Shown: positions 24,486-33,245 of the stretch, one piece after another
Layout of the letters: each line of letters starts with the position of its first letter
Numbering within the stretch: the first letter of the stretch is position 1
Origin: Nocardia speluncae NBRC 108251
Lineage (GTDB): Bacteria > Actinomycetota > Actinomycetes > Mycobacteriales > Mycobacteriaceae
NCBI RefSeq assembly: GCF_001613245.1
Contig: NZ_BDBZ01000019.1
Span: 88,437 to 152,436 of the forward strand
DNA length: 64,000 nt
Direction of reading: 5' to 3'
Notes under the pieces: model-generated
The model's input: only the letters and a program-made list of their open reading frames with translations
The model's database searches: none
Told to the model about the DNA's origin: nothing
Position numbers and translations under genes: made by a program

Positions 24486-24865
24486 TCAGGCGAGTGCGGA
24501 CACCAGATCCCGGCACGCGGATTCACACCGGCGGGATACCGCCGCGCAGATACGGCAGTGGGCGTGTGCGTCGCTGTGGTGCCCGCATTCTTCAGCACAG
24601 CTCCGACAGGCGGTGGCCCAGCTTTCGAGGACCATACGGGTGAGGTTGGCGTCGTAACCGGTGTGCCGCGACAGGCCGCCGTCGCCGTACTTTCCGTGAG
24701 TAGAGCGAAACGGTGGGTCCCTCACCGTCTGCGACCGGCGCGGTCGGCGTGTTCGCGGTTGTTCCGTATCGCCTGTCGGGCAGCGGAGAGGACGCATCCG
24801 GCGACGCATCGCAAGACTGCCCGGGTCGCCGGATGGCCGATGATGCGGTTTGCTGCTTGTGTCAT
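24486..24865 (-). pseudogene. DUF326 / Csp-type four-helix copper-storage protein, degraded
   Basis: An ATG at 24865 with GAGGAG opens MTQAANRIIGHPATRAVLRC, like the start of DUF326 proteins, but this frame stops at a TGA near 24722. The C-terminal half is intact in another frame: GLSRHTGYDANLTR, then CRSCAEECGHHSDAHAHCRIC and a CESACRD end. These cysteine patterns are typical of Csp proteins, which line a four-helix bundle with Cys to hold many Cu(I) ions. The middle cysteine helices are missing or scrambled. So the gene is frameshifted and eroded, not merely misread at one base. Confidence 0.75.
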
Positions 24866-24976
24866 CGATACTCCTCGCGGTTGCCGGTGGATCGCATGGC
24901 GGAATGTGTCCGTACATACGACCGGCAACAGCTGGTCCCCGCGGCTTGTCGGAAGGCCGCGGAAGTCGCATGGGGT

Positions 24977-25624
24977 CTACTTCTTTTCGCAGATCAAGAG
25001 GTGGAATTCGACTGCGCCCTCGTCGGTGAGCCGCTCCTCACGGACGACGGTCAAACCTGCCGTTTCGAGGTGGCCGGTGATTTCGTCGATCGGGCGAAGC
25101 CGGAACCGGTTTTCGGTGAAGGGCATCCGCGCCATCGCCGTCGGGTCGCCGACACCGAGCGCCAAGCGCCCCGTGGGGCGCAGGACACGGGCGACCTCGG
25201 TGAATGCTGTCGTGAGGTCCTCGATGAAGTACACGGTGTTGGTGCTGACCACTGCGTCCACCGTGGCAGTGGAGAGCGGGAGATCGTGCATGGCGGCAGT
25301 GTGCAGGGTCAGCCGGCCGGTGCCCAGGTCGTCACGGTAGCGGCGCCGAGCCTGCTCGATCATCGTCGGTGCAACTTCTACGCCGTGCACTGTGCCGGTG
25401 TCCCCGACTCGGTCCAGCAGTAGCCCGAGCCCGACTCCGCCACCGAAGCCGATATCGACAGCGGTGGCTCCCGGGGCCGGGTCGGCTGCCGCGACGGCAG
25501 CGCCCACGGTCGCACGGTTACCGCGGTTGAGGATCCGGCCGACCAGGCGCCCGATCAGACCGTCGGGGCGTCCGAGCTGGGTACCTATCAGATCCCACAG
25601 ACGTTCTGGTACCGGCATTTTCAC
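24977..25624 (-). CDS. Class I SAM-dependent methyltransferase
   Basis: This is a 215-residue protein. The SAM-binding motif I is AVDIGFGGGVGLG (~54-66), followed by motif II-like GVEVAPTMIEQA and motif IV-like VDAVVSTNTVYF. This is the UbiE/COQ5-like small-molecule methyltransferase pattern. The start is GTG 25624 or ATG 25618, with no strong ribosome binding site. It lies downstream of copA on the same strand after a ~225-bp gap, so it may or may not share its transcript. A role in metal methylation is possible but nothing in the sequence shows it. Confidence 0.85.
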   Translation of the reverse strand: MKMPVPERLWDLIGTQLGRPDGLIGRLVGRILNRGNRATVGAAVAAADPAPGATAVDIGFGGGVGLGLLLDRVGDTGTVHGVEVAPTMIEQARRRYRDDLGTGRLTLHTAAMHDLPLSTATVDAVVSTNTVYFIEDLTTAFTEVARVLRPTGRLALGVGDPTAMARMPFTENRFRLRPIDEITGHLETAGLTVVREERLTDEGAVEFHLLICEKK

Positions 25625-25848
25625 AACACGTCACCTCACTAGTCGGGCGGAGAGGGCCGATCGAACAATGCGCGCGGCCCGGGCAGAGCGTCGGTTCGAG
25701 TTTTATTTCAGCAGCCCGGCGGGAACTCCATTCCCGGTTCTGCCACCCCCGCTTCCGTCTTCTTCTGCTGGGTTGAGTCGATGCCGGTCCTCCGTTGCCC
25801 CGAGCGCGGGTCTCGGGGCAACCGAAGTGGGCCGGGCGAGCGGCGGGA

Positions 25849-28101
25849 TTACTGTGCGGTGGACCGGAAGCGGCGCAACCGCAGGCTGTTACTGACCACG
25901 AACACCGAGGAGAACGCCATCGCGGCCCCGGCCAGCATCGGGTTGAGCAGGCCCGCCATGGCCAGTGGGATCGCGGCCACGTTGTAGGCGAACGCCCAGA
26001 ACAAGTTGCCCTTGATCGTGCCCAGCGTACGGCGGGCCAGACGGATGGCGTCGACGGCGGCCCGTAAGTCCCCGCGCACCAGTGTCAGGTCGCTGGCCTC
26101 GATAGCGACGTCGGTACCGGTGCCCATGGCCAGACCGAGATCGGCCTGAGCGAGTGCGGCAGCGTCGTTGACGCCGTCACCGACCATCGCCACGACCTTG
26201 CCTTCGGCCTGCAACCGCTCCACGACAGCGACCTTGTCCTGCGGCAGGACCTCCGCGATCACCTCATCGATCCCGACCTGAGCGGCGATCGTGCGGGCGG
26301 CGGCTTCGTTGTCGCCGGTCAGCATGATCGGAGTCAGACCGAGCGCCCGCAGCTGCGATACCGCCTCGGCGGAAGTAGGTTTCACCGCGTCGGCGACGAC
26401 CAGCACTCCGCGGGCCGCGCCGTCCCAGCCGACCGCGACCGCAGTCTTTCCCTCCGCTTCCGCGGCACGCATCGCCCGCTCGAGTTCGGCGTCCAAGTGC
26501 AGTGACCAGTCCTCCAGTAACCGGGTCCGGCCGACCACCACCGCGCGCCCGTCCACAACTCCTTGCACGCCGAGCCCGGCCATATTGGCGAAGCCTTCGA
26601 CCGATGCCGGCTCACCCACCCGGTCGCGGGCGCCCTTGGCGATGGCCTGGGCGATCGGGTGTTCCGAGGAGTCCTCCAGGGCCCCGGCCAGCGCCAGCAC
26701 CTGATCGGCGGACTCGCCGTCGGCGACGACGACATCGAGCAGCGTCATCTTCCCGGTGGTGACGGTGCCGGTCTTGTCCAGGACCACGGTATCCACCCGC
26801 CGGGTCGATTCCAGCACCTCCGGGCCCTTGATCAGCACACCGAGCTGGGCGCCGCGACCGGTACCGACCATCAATGCGGTCGGGGTGGCCAAGCCCAGGG
26901 CGCACGGGCAGGCGATGATCAGCACGGCTACCGCAGCGGTGAACGCCGCGGCGATCGAGCCGCCGGTGCCGAGCCAGAATCCGAGTGTCGCGACCGCGAG
27001 CGCGATGACGATCGGCACGAAGATCCCGGAGATCCGGTCGGCCAGCCGCTGCGCCTGCGCCTTGCCGGTTTGGGCATCCTCGACGAGTTTCGCCATCTGC
27101 GCCAGCTGGGTATCGGACCCGATCCGGCTGGCCCGCACGACGATCCGGCCACCCACATTGACAGTGGCGCCGACCACCGCGTCGTCGACGCCGACCTCGA
27201 CCGGCACAGATTCCCCGGTGAGCATGGACGCGTCGACCGCCGAGGAGCCCTCGACCACCACGCCGTCGGTGGCGATCTTCTCCCCCGGGCGCACCACGAA
27301 TCGGTCACCGACGGTGAGTGCGTCGACCGGGATGCGTTCCTCGCGGCCGTCGCGCAGCACCGACACCTCTTTGGCCCCGAGTTCGAGCAGCGCGCGCAGC
27401 GCCGCGCCGGCCCGCCGTTTGGACCGGGCCTCGAAGAAGCGCCCGGCCAGGATGAATGTGGTGACCCCGGCCGCCGCTTCGAGGTAGATGCTGCCGGTGC
27501 CGTCCATCCGGGCGATGGTGAACTCGAACGGGTGCGTCATCCCCGGAGTGCCCGCCGTACCCCAGAACAGGGCATACAGAGACCAGCCGAACGCGGCCAG
27601 CGTGCCGATGGACACCAGGGTGTCCATCGTGGCCGCGCCGTGGCGCAGGTTGGTCCAAGCCGCCCGGTGGAACGGCAGCGCGCCCCAGATCACCACCGGC
27701 GCGGCCAGGGTGAGTGACAGCCATTGCCAGTTGGTGAACTGCAAGGCCGGGACCATCGCCATGGCGATCACCGGCACGGTCAGTACCAGCGAGACCAGCA
27801 GCCTGGTCCGCAGCGCGGCCGTCGGATCCGGTTCGGCGGACTCCGCAGTTTCGGCGGAAGCCGGGGGGCGCGGTAGGGCAGCGGTGTAGCCGGCCTCCTC
27901 GACGACGCTGATCAGTTCCTCGGGCGCGATATCGCCGGTGTAGTCCACACGCGCCTTCTCGGTCGCGTAGTTGACGGTGGCGGTGACGCCGTCGAGTTTG
28001 TTGAGTTTCTTCTCGATGCGGTTGGCGCAGGAGGCGCAGGTCATGCCACCGATCACCAGTTCGACCTGCCCGGTGGGCGATGGTTTCGTCGCGGTGGTCA
28101 T
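25849..28101 (-). CDS. copA: Cu(+)-exporting P1B-1 ATPase
   Basis: This is a 750-residue heavy-metal ATPase. One N-terminal HMA domain carries GMTC22ASC25. The membrane metal site CPC is at 398-400 (LIIACPCALGLATP), the phosphorylated aspartate is D442 in DKTGT, and the hinge MVGDGVNDAAALAQADLG is present. The CPC motif and HMA domain place it in the Cu(I)/Ag(I) exporting group. It is the third gene of the leftward unit copZ - secreted protein - copA, whose upstream region has the CsoR-type palindrome at 29462. A hairpin at 28142-28167 precedes it and may adjust its expression. Confidence 0.95.
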   Translation of the reverse strand: MTTATKPSPTGQVELVIGGMTCASCANRIEKKLNKLDGVTATVNYATEKARVDYTGDIAPEELISVVEEAGYTAALPRPPASAETAESAEPDPTAALRTRLLVSLVLTVPVIAMAMVPALQFTNWQWLSLTLAAPVVIWGALPFHRAAWTNLRHGAATMDTLVSIGTLAAFGWSLYALFWGTAGTPGMTHPFEFTIARMDGTGSIYLEAAAGVTTFILAGRFFEARSKRRAGAALRALLELGAKEVSVLRDGREERIPVDALTVGDRFVVRPGEKIATDGVVVEGSSAVDASMLTGESVPVEVGVDDAVVGATVNVGGRIVVRASRIGSDTQLAQMAKLVEDAQTGKAQAQRLADRISGIFVPIVIALAVATLGFWLGTGGSIAAAFTAAVAVLIIACPCALGLATPTALMVGTGRGAQLGVLIKGPEVLESTRRVDTVVLDKTGTVTTGKMTLLDVVVADGESADQVLALAGALEDSSEHPIAQAIAKGARDRVGEPASVEGFANMAGLGVQGVVDGRAVVVGRTRLLEDWSLHLDAELERAMRAAEAEGKTAVAVGWDGAARGVLVVADAVKPTSAEAVSQLRALGLTPIMLTGDNEAAARTIAAQVGIDEVIAEVLPQDKVAVVERLQAEGKVVAMVGDGVNDAAALAQADLGLAMGTGTDVAIEASDLTLVRGDLRAAVDAIRLARRTLGTIKGNLFWAFAYNVAAIPLAMAGLLNPMLAGAAMAFSSVFVVSNSLRLRRFRSTAQ

Positions 28102-28141
28102 GGGGTGCTCCGTTCTGTGGTGCTCGAACTCAGAGGTTCAA

Positions 28142-28167
28142 GGGGTGCCTGTCGTGCAGGCGTCCCC
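28142..28167. terminator. GC-rich hairpin between the secreted-protein gene and copA
   Basis: GGGGTGCCTG (28142-28151) pairs with CAGGCGTCCCC (28157-28167) with one bulged base and a 5-nt loop. No T-tract follows on the minus strand. It could be a partial terminator or an mRNA-stabilising structure within the operon. Confidence 0.45.
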
Positions 28168-28216
28168 CAGGGATGGAGTCGGTGGGTAACGGCAAGCTCG
28201 GGATGGTTGCGGGTGG

Positions 28217-29155
28217 TCAGTGGCCGTGGCCGGGTTGTTCGCCGACTTGCGCCGGAGGCGTCTCGGCACCCGGGTTGCTCTGTGTGACCCGGACTGTGAA
28301 TTCCGCGGTGCGGACCGTGCCCTTGTGCTGGAAATCGAGGAACAGCCGGTAGTCGCCACTGGTGGGGGCGGTGAGGGAGAAGGTGATTCCGGGTCCCGCC
28401 GGTGTGCTGCCGTCACCGGGTTCCCCCTCGGGGTGCACGTGCAGGTAGGCGAGGTCCGCCGCCCGCAGAGCGACCAGGTGCCCGTAGGCGCCGAGGTAGG
28501 GCTGCAGGTCGGTGACCGGGCGGCCGTTACGGCTGACCGACAGCGTCACCTTCGACGCCTGGCCGGGGATGACAGCGCCGTCGAGGGTCACGGTGTAGCC
28601 GTCGACCGCCACAGCGGTCTCCGGCGCCGGCAGCACTTTGGCGTCGTAGTTGCCCGGCACCCGCAGATCCGCGCCCAAGGTCAGGTTCTCCCCGCCTTCC
28701 GGTGTGAAGTCGGCGAAGAGTCGATAGTCACCGGCACGCGACAGATCCAGCGGCACGCGCCAGGTTCCGCTGGCATCCCTGCGTGGATGCACGTGCTGGA
28801 AAGCAGCCATGTCGCGGCGGACCACGATCAGGTGCAGGTCCTTGTCATGGCTGCGCTCATACCGGGTGACCGGCAGCCCAGCAGCGTCGAGAATGCGGAA
28901 ACCGACCGCAACCTCGGCCCCGGGGCGGACTCGCGGGGTATCCAGTTGCAGTGTGTAGCCGCGCTCACTGACGAGCAGACCACCAGGTAGCTGGTCGGGG
29001 CTGGGCCCGCTGGAGGCGGCGGGCCCAGCCGGGTGCGTGTCGTGGTCGGCGGGTGCATCGGGAGTGGGGCCGATGGCCGCACCGAGGACGACAGCGATCC
29101 CGAAGATCGCCGCGAGCCCGAGCGCGAAGCCGGCGAACTTGCTGGGCGTGTTCAT
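28217..29155 (-). CDS. Membrane-anchored/secreted copper-binding-like protein (paralogue 1)
   Basis: This is a 312-residue protein. A hydrophobic N-terminal segment (residues ~8-28, FALGLAAIFGIAVVLGAAIG) acts as signal or anchor, followed by a His-containing spacer (DHDTHP). Two similar beta-domains follow, each with His pairs: KDLHLIVVRRDMAAFQHVHP and DLAYLHVHPEGEPGD. The C-terminus ends GEQPGHGH. The two-domain layout and histidines suggest extracytoplasmic metal binding. It lies between copZ and copA on one strand. A paralogue with the same domains but a different N-terminus is at 37751-38659. Copper binding is inferred from residues and context. Confidence 0.8.
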   Translation of the reverse strand: MNTPSKFAGFALGLAAIFGIAVVLGAAIGPTPDAPADHDTHPAGPAASSGPSPDQLPGGLLVSERGYTLQLDTPRVRPGAEVAVGFRILDAAGLPVTRYERSHDKDLHLIVVRRDMAAFQHVHPRRDASGTWRVPLDLSRAGDYRLFADFTPEGGENLTLGADLRVPGNYDAKVLPAPETAVAVDGYTVTLDGAVIPGQASKVTLSVSRNGRPVTDLQPYLGAYGHLVALRAADLAYLHVHPEGEPGDGSTPAGPGITFSLTAPTSGDYRLFLDFQHKGTVRTAEFTVRVTQSNPGAETPPAQVGEQPGHGH

Positions 29156-29197
29156 CGGGATGCTCCTTGCTGTCGTGTCGTAGTTCGAGTGGATGGG

Positions 29198-29410
29198 TCA
29201 GTCGGCCAGCCGGTAGCCGGCCTCGTCGACGGCGGCTGCGATCGCATCACGCTCCACGGGAGCAGAACTTCCGATCGTGACCAGCCCACTGGCGAGCTCG
29301 ACATCGACGGAGGTGACGCCGTCGATCCGGCCGACTTCCTCGCGGACCGAGGAGACGCAATGACCGCAGGTCATGCCGGTGACCGTGACGGTGGTGGTTG
29401 CGCTGCTCAT
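29198..29410 (-). CDS. copZ: HMA-domain copper chaperone
   Basis: This is a 70-residue HMA domain, the usual CopZ length, with TGMTCGHCVSSV near residues 10-21 (metal-binding CxxC). It delivers Cu(I) to CopA-type ATPases. AAGGAG precedes the ATG at 29410. It is the first gene of the leftward copper operon (copZ, secreted protein, copA). The CsoR-type palindrome lies 52 bp upstream. A second copZ is transcribed in the opposite direction at 29678. Confidence 0.93.
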   Translation of the reverse strand: MSSATTTVTVTGMTCGHCVSSVREEVGRIDGVTSVDVELASGLVTIGSSAPVERDAIAAAVDEAGYRLAD

Positions 29411-29461
29411 CTGGTTCTCCTTGGTGTTGTGGCGACTTCGCGCCGCGGAACGAAACCTACA

Positions 29462-29478
29462 ATACCCCCCGGGGGTAT
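29462..29478. promoter_or_regulatory. CsoR-family operator-like palindrome (leftward copZ operon)
   Basis: ATACCCCCCGGGGGTAT is a near-perfect palindrome of the G-tract type bound by CsoR/CstR/RicR repressors. It lies 52 bp upstream of the leftward copZ. Six further copies or variants of this motif occur in the window. Confidence 0.8.
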
Positions 29479-29573
29479 CAAGTCAAGAGGTTGCGGCAAC
29501 CCGGTCGCTGAAACCACCACACAGGGCCACCGGCGAGTTCGGGGCCCGCGGCCGTGTCGACTCCACCGGTTGC

Positions 29574-29590
29574 ATACCCCACAGGGGTAC
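29574..29590. promoter_or_regulatory. CsoR-family operator-like palindrome (rightward copZ)
   Basis: ATACCCCACAGGGGTAC is the same motif with a looser centre, 88 bp upstream of the rightward copZ at 29678. Together with the site at 29462 it gives each divergent copper transcript its own operator. Confidence 0.7.
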
Positions 29591-29677
29591 GGTAAGGGTT
29601 GAAGTGTTCCTCCCGCAGCCCGGCAACGACGATTCCGGATGGGCACGCGGGTCCTCACCAGATCGACAGGAAACGAA

Positions 29678-29884
29678 ATGAGCACCTCGATCATCACCGT
29701 CGCGGGAATGACCTGCGGCGGTTGCGCTTCAAAAGTCCGGACCGAGCTCGGCGCCCTGGACGGCGTCTCCCGGGTCGACGCGGACCCTGCTACCGGCCGA
29801 GTCACCGTCGAATCAAGCCAGGAAGTCGACCCCGACGCCGTCAAGAACGCTGTGGAAACCGCCGGCTACCGAGTAGTCACCTGA
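29678..29884 (+). CDS. copZ: Second HMA-domain copper chaperone
   Basis: This is a 68-residue HMA domain with AGMTCGGCASKV (CxxC) near the N-terminus. The ATG at 29678 has AGGAAACGA upstream; the open frame begins at 29639 but those residues do not belong to the fold. It differs from the divergent copZ at 29198-29410, so the pair is not a recent duplication. It is monocistronic: a strong hairpin follows at 29945. A CsoR-type palindrome stands upstream. Confidence 0.92.
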   Translation: MSTSIITVAGMTCGGCASKVRTELGALDGVSRVDADPATGRVTVESSQEVDPDAVKNAVETAGYRVVT

Positions 29885-29944
29885 CTTCGCGGACCACATC
29901 GGAACGTGGCGCACACCCGGTTCATCGGCGCGCCGACCGATTCG

Positions 29945-29976
29945 TCTCCGGCCGGCGCGCCGAGCCCGGCCGGAGA
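29945..29976 (+). terminator. Terminator-like hairpin after the second copZ
   Basis: TCTCCGGCCGG (29945-29955) and CCGGCCGGAGA (29966-29976) form an 11-bp perfect stem with a 10-nt loop, 60 bp after the copZ stop. There is no T-tract, as is common for actinobacterial terminators. Confidence 0.6.
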
Positions 29977-30136
29977 TGGGCACCCTTCCCACGGTCGGTG
30001 CCATCGGTGGCTCTGGTCACAGGAAGGCGAGGCAGGATGGATGTGACGGGTAGGTTGTTTCGCGACCGTTGCAGTGTTGCTTCGCCGATGTGGCCCTCGC
30101 CGAGAGAACAATGGGTGACGAGAGGAGGTGGTGCAG

Positions 30137-30277
30137 GTGGCCAGGATGTCCGAATACACCGATATGCAGCGTAAACGCATAGACGAGGGTCGATACTTCG
30201 AGGCCGGTGCACCATCTCCGGCAACCGAGGCGTTGCCACATGGCAGCCGTTCCCTGGATCCGAGTGGTCCGCGGTGA
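30137..30277 (+). CDS. 46-residue peptide coupled to lpqS
   Basis: A GTG at 30137 is preceded by GAGGAGG. The frame reads VARMSEYTDMQRKRIDEGRY and ends SLDPSGPR. Its TGA overlaps the GTG of the lpqS-like gene by GTGA (30274-30277). The strong ribosome binding site plus the overlap argue that it is translated. It is hydrophilic and charged, with no metal-binding pattern beyond a few Met. I do not recognise it. It may couple or regulate lpqS translation. Confidence 0.55.
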   Translation: MARMSEYTDMQRKRIDEGRYFEAGAPSPATEALPHGSRSLDPSGPR

Positions 30278-30690
30278 ACATTTCCGCTCGCCTGCGACGC
30301 ACATCGCTGGGACTGCTGATGGCGGTGCTGCTGGTTGCCCCACTGATCGACTGCACCCTGCACGGGCAAGACGAGCACACCCATCCCCCCGTCGTGGCAG
30401 CCGTCGAGGCCGTTTTCCCCTCGCACACCCATTCCCCGCACGCAATGAGCGGGGGACTCATCGACCACTGTGATCAGCACATGATCCAATGCGTCGAGAA
30501 GTCGCTGCTGCCCTCCAGCGGAGCGACGATTTCGCCGTTGCTGTGGCTGGCGTTTCTCGCCGCGACCGCAGTAGGCGCCATCGCCCTGATTTTCACCGGC
30601 ACACGTGAAATCCGCGGCCCTCCCATCACCGCACTACCCGTGTCGAACGGACGAGACATACTCACGAATTTCTGTATCTCCCGACGCTGA
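30274..30690 (+). CDS. lpqS: LpqS-like copper-responsive membrane protein
   Basis: This is a 138-residue protein. An N-terminal hydrophobic segment (LLMAVLLVAPLIDC, ~14-27) with a lipobox-like cysteine is followed by an exported His-rich stretch (HGQDEHTHPP, FPSHTHSPHAM, DHCDQHMIQC). A second membrane helix (LLWLAFLAATAVGAIALIF) and a short tail ending FCISRR follow. LpqS (Rv0847) of M. tuberculosis is a RicR-controlled copper-response protein, and its neighbours there are cysK2 and an MFS gene, exactly as here. The family call rests on the synteny plus layout. No G-tract operator is visible upstream of this unit. Confidence 0.75.
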   Translation: MNISARLRRTSLGLLMAVLLVAPLIDCTLHGQDEHTHPPVVAAVEAVFPSHTHSPHAMSGGLIDHCDQHMIQCVEKSLLPSSGATISPLLWLAFLAATAVGAIALIFTGTREIRGPPITALPVSNGRDILTNFCISRR

Positions 30691-30796
30691 TCGGTCAGCG
30701 CCAGGCCGCGACCCGTTATGTCGTCGGCCGGTGTTCGCTGCCTGCTCACCGTCTACACCGCCCGGCGCGGCGGTTCGGATACAGAAAGCGACAATC

Positions 30797-31924
30797 ATGA
30801 ATAACGTCGTATTCGGCAAACCCGCCGAAGCAGCCGCTGGAGTGCTCACCCCACCGGCCCCGGTACGGGAATCCAGTTCACTGGTCGGCAACACCCCGGT
30901 CCTGTGGGTGAGCGCGCCCTTGGCGCCGGCCGACCGCGGATTCTGGGCGAAACTGGAAGGCTTCAATCCCGGCGGGATGAAGGACCGGCCCGCGCTGCAC
31001 ATGGTCGAACGCGCAAAACAACGCGGAGACCTCGCACCCGGGGCCCGCATCATCGAATCCACCAGCGGCACCCTCGGCCTCGGTTTGGCGCTGGCCGGCG
31101 CGGTGTACCACCATCCCGTCACCGTCGTCACCGATCCCGGCCTCGAACCGATCGTGGCACGCATGCTCGTCTCCTACGGCGCCCGCGTCGACATGGTGAC
31201 CGAACCCCATCCCAGCGGCGGCTGGCAACAAGCACGCCGCGACCGCGTCACCGAACTCATGGCGGCAGAGCCCGGAGCCTGGTGCCCCGACCAGTACACC
31301 AACCCCGACAACGTCGACGGATACGAATCCCTCGGCCTGGAGCTGCAGCACCAGCTCGGAGATATCGACGTGCTGGTGTGCGCGGTCGGCACCGGCGGCC
31401 ACTCCGCCGGTGTGGCGCGAGTGCTGCGCCGATTCAACCCAGAACTGCAGCTGATCGGCGTCGACACGGTCGCCTCCACGATCTTCGGCCAGCCCGCCGG
31501 CCCGCGGCTGATGCGCGGACTGGGATCCAGCATCTTCCCCCGCAACGTCGACTACCCGGCGTTCCACGAAGTGCACTGGGTAGCACCCGCCGAAGCAGTG
31601 TGGGCGTGCCGCGCGCTGGCCGGGACACACTATGCGACCGGCGGCTGGAGCGTCGGAGCCGTGGCGCTGGTCACCGGGTGGGCCGCACGCACACTGCCGG
31701 AAGACACACGAATCGCCGCGGTGTTCCCCGACGGCCCCCAGCGCTACTTCGACACCATCTACAACGACGACTACTGCCGCGAACACGGCCTGCTCGACAC
31801 CGCGCCGCCGATCGAACCAGCCGTTATCAGCCATCCAGGCGAACGCGCAGTGGACTCGTGGACCCGCTGCACCACCATCGTCGACCCGCACACCGGAGAG
31901 CGGACAGGAGAGGGCGCATCGTGA
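30797..31924 (+). CDS. cysK2: PLP-dependent cysteine/S-sulfocysteine synthase
   Basis: This is a 375-residue fold-type II PLP enzyme. The start ATG at 30797 is chosen because upstream residues are not family-like. The PLP lysine lies in NPGGMKDRPAL, the phosphate/substrate loop in ESTSGTLGLGLALAG, and the glycine-rich cofactor loop in VGTGGHSAGVA. It lies between lpqS and the MFS gene, as cysK2 (Rv0848) does in M. tuberculosis, where CysK2 makes S-sulfocysteine from thiosulfate. Its stop overlaps the next GTG by GTGA. The sulfur product may help against copper or redox stress. Confidence 0.85.
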   Translation: MNNVVFGKPAEAAAGVLTPPAPVRESSSLVGNTPVLWVSAPLAPADRGFWAKLEGFNPGGMKDRPALHMVERAKQRGDLAPGARIIESTSGTLGLGLALAGAVYHHPVTVVTDPGLEPIVARMLVSYGARVDMVTEPHPSGGWQQARRDRVTELMAAEPGAWCPDQYTNPDNVDGYESLGLELQHQLGDIDVLVCAVGTGGHSAGVARVLRRFNPELQLIGVDTVASTIFGQPAGPRLMRGLGSSIFPRNVDYPAFHEVHWVAPAEAVWACRALAGTHYATGGWSVGAVALVTGWAARTLPEDTRIAAVFPDGPQRYFDTIYNDDYCREHGLLDTAPPIEPAVISHPGERAVDSWTRCTTIVDPHTGERTGEGAS

Positions 31925-33216
31925 CCGCACTGAGGAGCTTCCGCAGCTTCGACCTCGCCGCACGGCTGTTGATGATCAACCAGTTCGGCATCAACCTCGG
32001 CTTCTACATGCTGATGCCCTACCTCGCCGGCTACCTTGCCGGACCGCTGGGCTTGGCGGCCTGGGCGGTCGGTCTCGTACTCGGGGTACGAAACTTTTCC
32101 CAGCAGGGCATGTTCCTCATCGGCGGGACCCTTGCCGACCGGCTCGGCTACAAACCCTTGATCGTCGCGGGCTGTCTGCTGCGCACCGGCGGCTTCGCCA
32201 TGCTCGTATTCACCACGTCACTGCCCGGGCTACTCATCGCTTCCGCCGCAACCGGCTTCGCCGGCGCACTGTTCAACCCCGCGGTACGCGCCTATCTGGC
32301 CGCCGACACCGGCGAACGCCGCGTCGAAGCCTTCGCGGTATTCAACATCTTCTACCAAGCCGGGATCCTGGCCGGGCCCCTGGTCGGTCTGGCATTGATG
32401 TTCCTCGACTTCCGCGTGACCGCTGCGGCCGCGGCCGTCGTATTCGCAGCCCTGACCGTGGCACAGCTGGCCGCCCTGCCGGCTCGGCGCGAGCAGAAGC
32501 CCGCCGAACAGACCTCGATCCTGCAGGACTGGCGGGCGGTGGCGGCCAACCGCCGGTTCCTGCTGTTCTCGCTGACGATGATCGGCTCGTATGTGCTGTC
32601 GTTCCAGGTGTATCTGGCCTTACCGCTGCAGGCCGAATACCTCGCCGGCGCGCAATCACAAGTGCTCGTCTCGGCGCTGTTCGTGGTCTCCGGTGTGGTC
32701 GCCGTGGCCGGGCAGCTGCGCATCACCGGGTGGTTCAAGGCGCGCTGGGGAACCGGACGCAGCCTCGCGGTGGGTATGGCGATACTGGCCGCGGCGTTCC
32801 TGCCGCTGCTCGTGATACCCGGGCCCGGACGATTCGGTACCGGCGCCGCGGTCGTCGCGTTACTCCTGTCCACAGCTGTCCTGGCTGTCGGGACCGCCGC
32901 AGTGTTCCCCTTCGAAATGGACACCGTTGTCTCGCTTGCGGACGGAAGACTGGTGGCGACTCACTACGGCTTCTACAACACAATCGTCGGTGTCGGCATC
33001 CTGGCCGGCAACCTCGCCACCGGCGCGGTGGTCGGCGCCGCCCGAGATGCCGGCGCGGACTGGGCGGTGTGGGCCGGGCTCGCCCTCATCGGAGCACTGT
33101 CGGCATTCGCGCTCCATCGGCTCGATCGATCGCACACGGAACAGACGGCCACCCATCCTTCACAGGAGCTCTCCGACCGTCAGGACCGCGAACCAGCGCA
33201 GGGTTCTTCACGCTGA
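31921..33216 (+). CDS. MFS transporter of the lpqS-cysK2 operon (Rv0849-like)
   Basis: This is a 431-residue, 12-helix major facilitator protein. The loop 2-3 motif GGTLADRLGYKPLIVAG is present. The GTG at 31921 overlaps the cysK2 stop. In M. tuberculosis the orthologous position is Rv0849, part of the RicR copper regulon. The transported compound is unknown; a sulfur metabolite or metal chelate made by CysK2 is possible. It is followed by a mini-ORF and the Met/Cys peptide at 33452 on the same strand, which probably belong to the same transcript. Confidence 0.85.
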   Translation: MTALRSFRSFDLAARLLMINQFGINLGFYMLMPYLAGYLAGPLGLAAWAVGLVLGVRNFSQQGMFLIGGTLADRLGYKPLIVAGCLLRTGGFAMLVFTTSLPGLLIASAATGFAGALFNPAVRAYLAADTGERRVEAFAVFNIFYQAGILAGPLVGLALMFLDFRVTAAAAAVVFAALTVAQLAALPARREQKPAEQTSILQDWRAVAANRRFLLFSLTMIGSYVLSFQVYLALPLQAEYLAGAQSQVLVSALFVVSGVVAVAGQLRITGWFKARWGTGRSLAVGMAILAAAFLPLLVIPGPGRFGTGAAVVALLLSTAVLAVGTAAVFPFEMDTVVSLADGRLVATHYGFYNTIVGVGILAGNLATGAVVGAARDAGADWAVWAGLALIGALSAFALHRLDRSHTEQTATHPSQELSDRQDREPAQGSSR

Positions 33217-33245
33217 ACCCGGTCACCCACTCCAAGGTGATGGAA

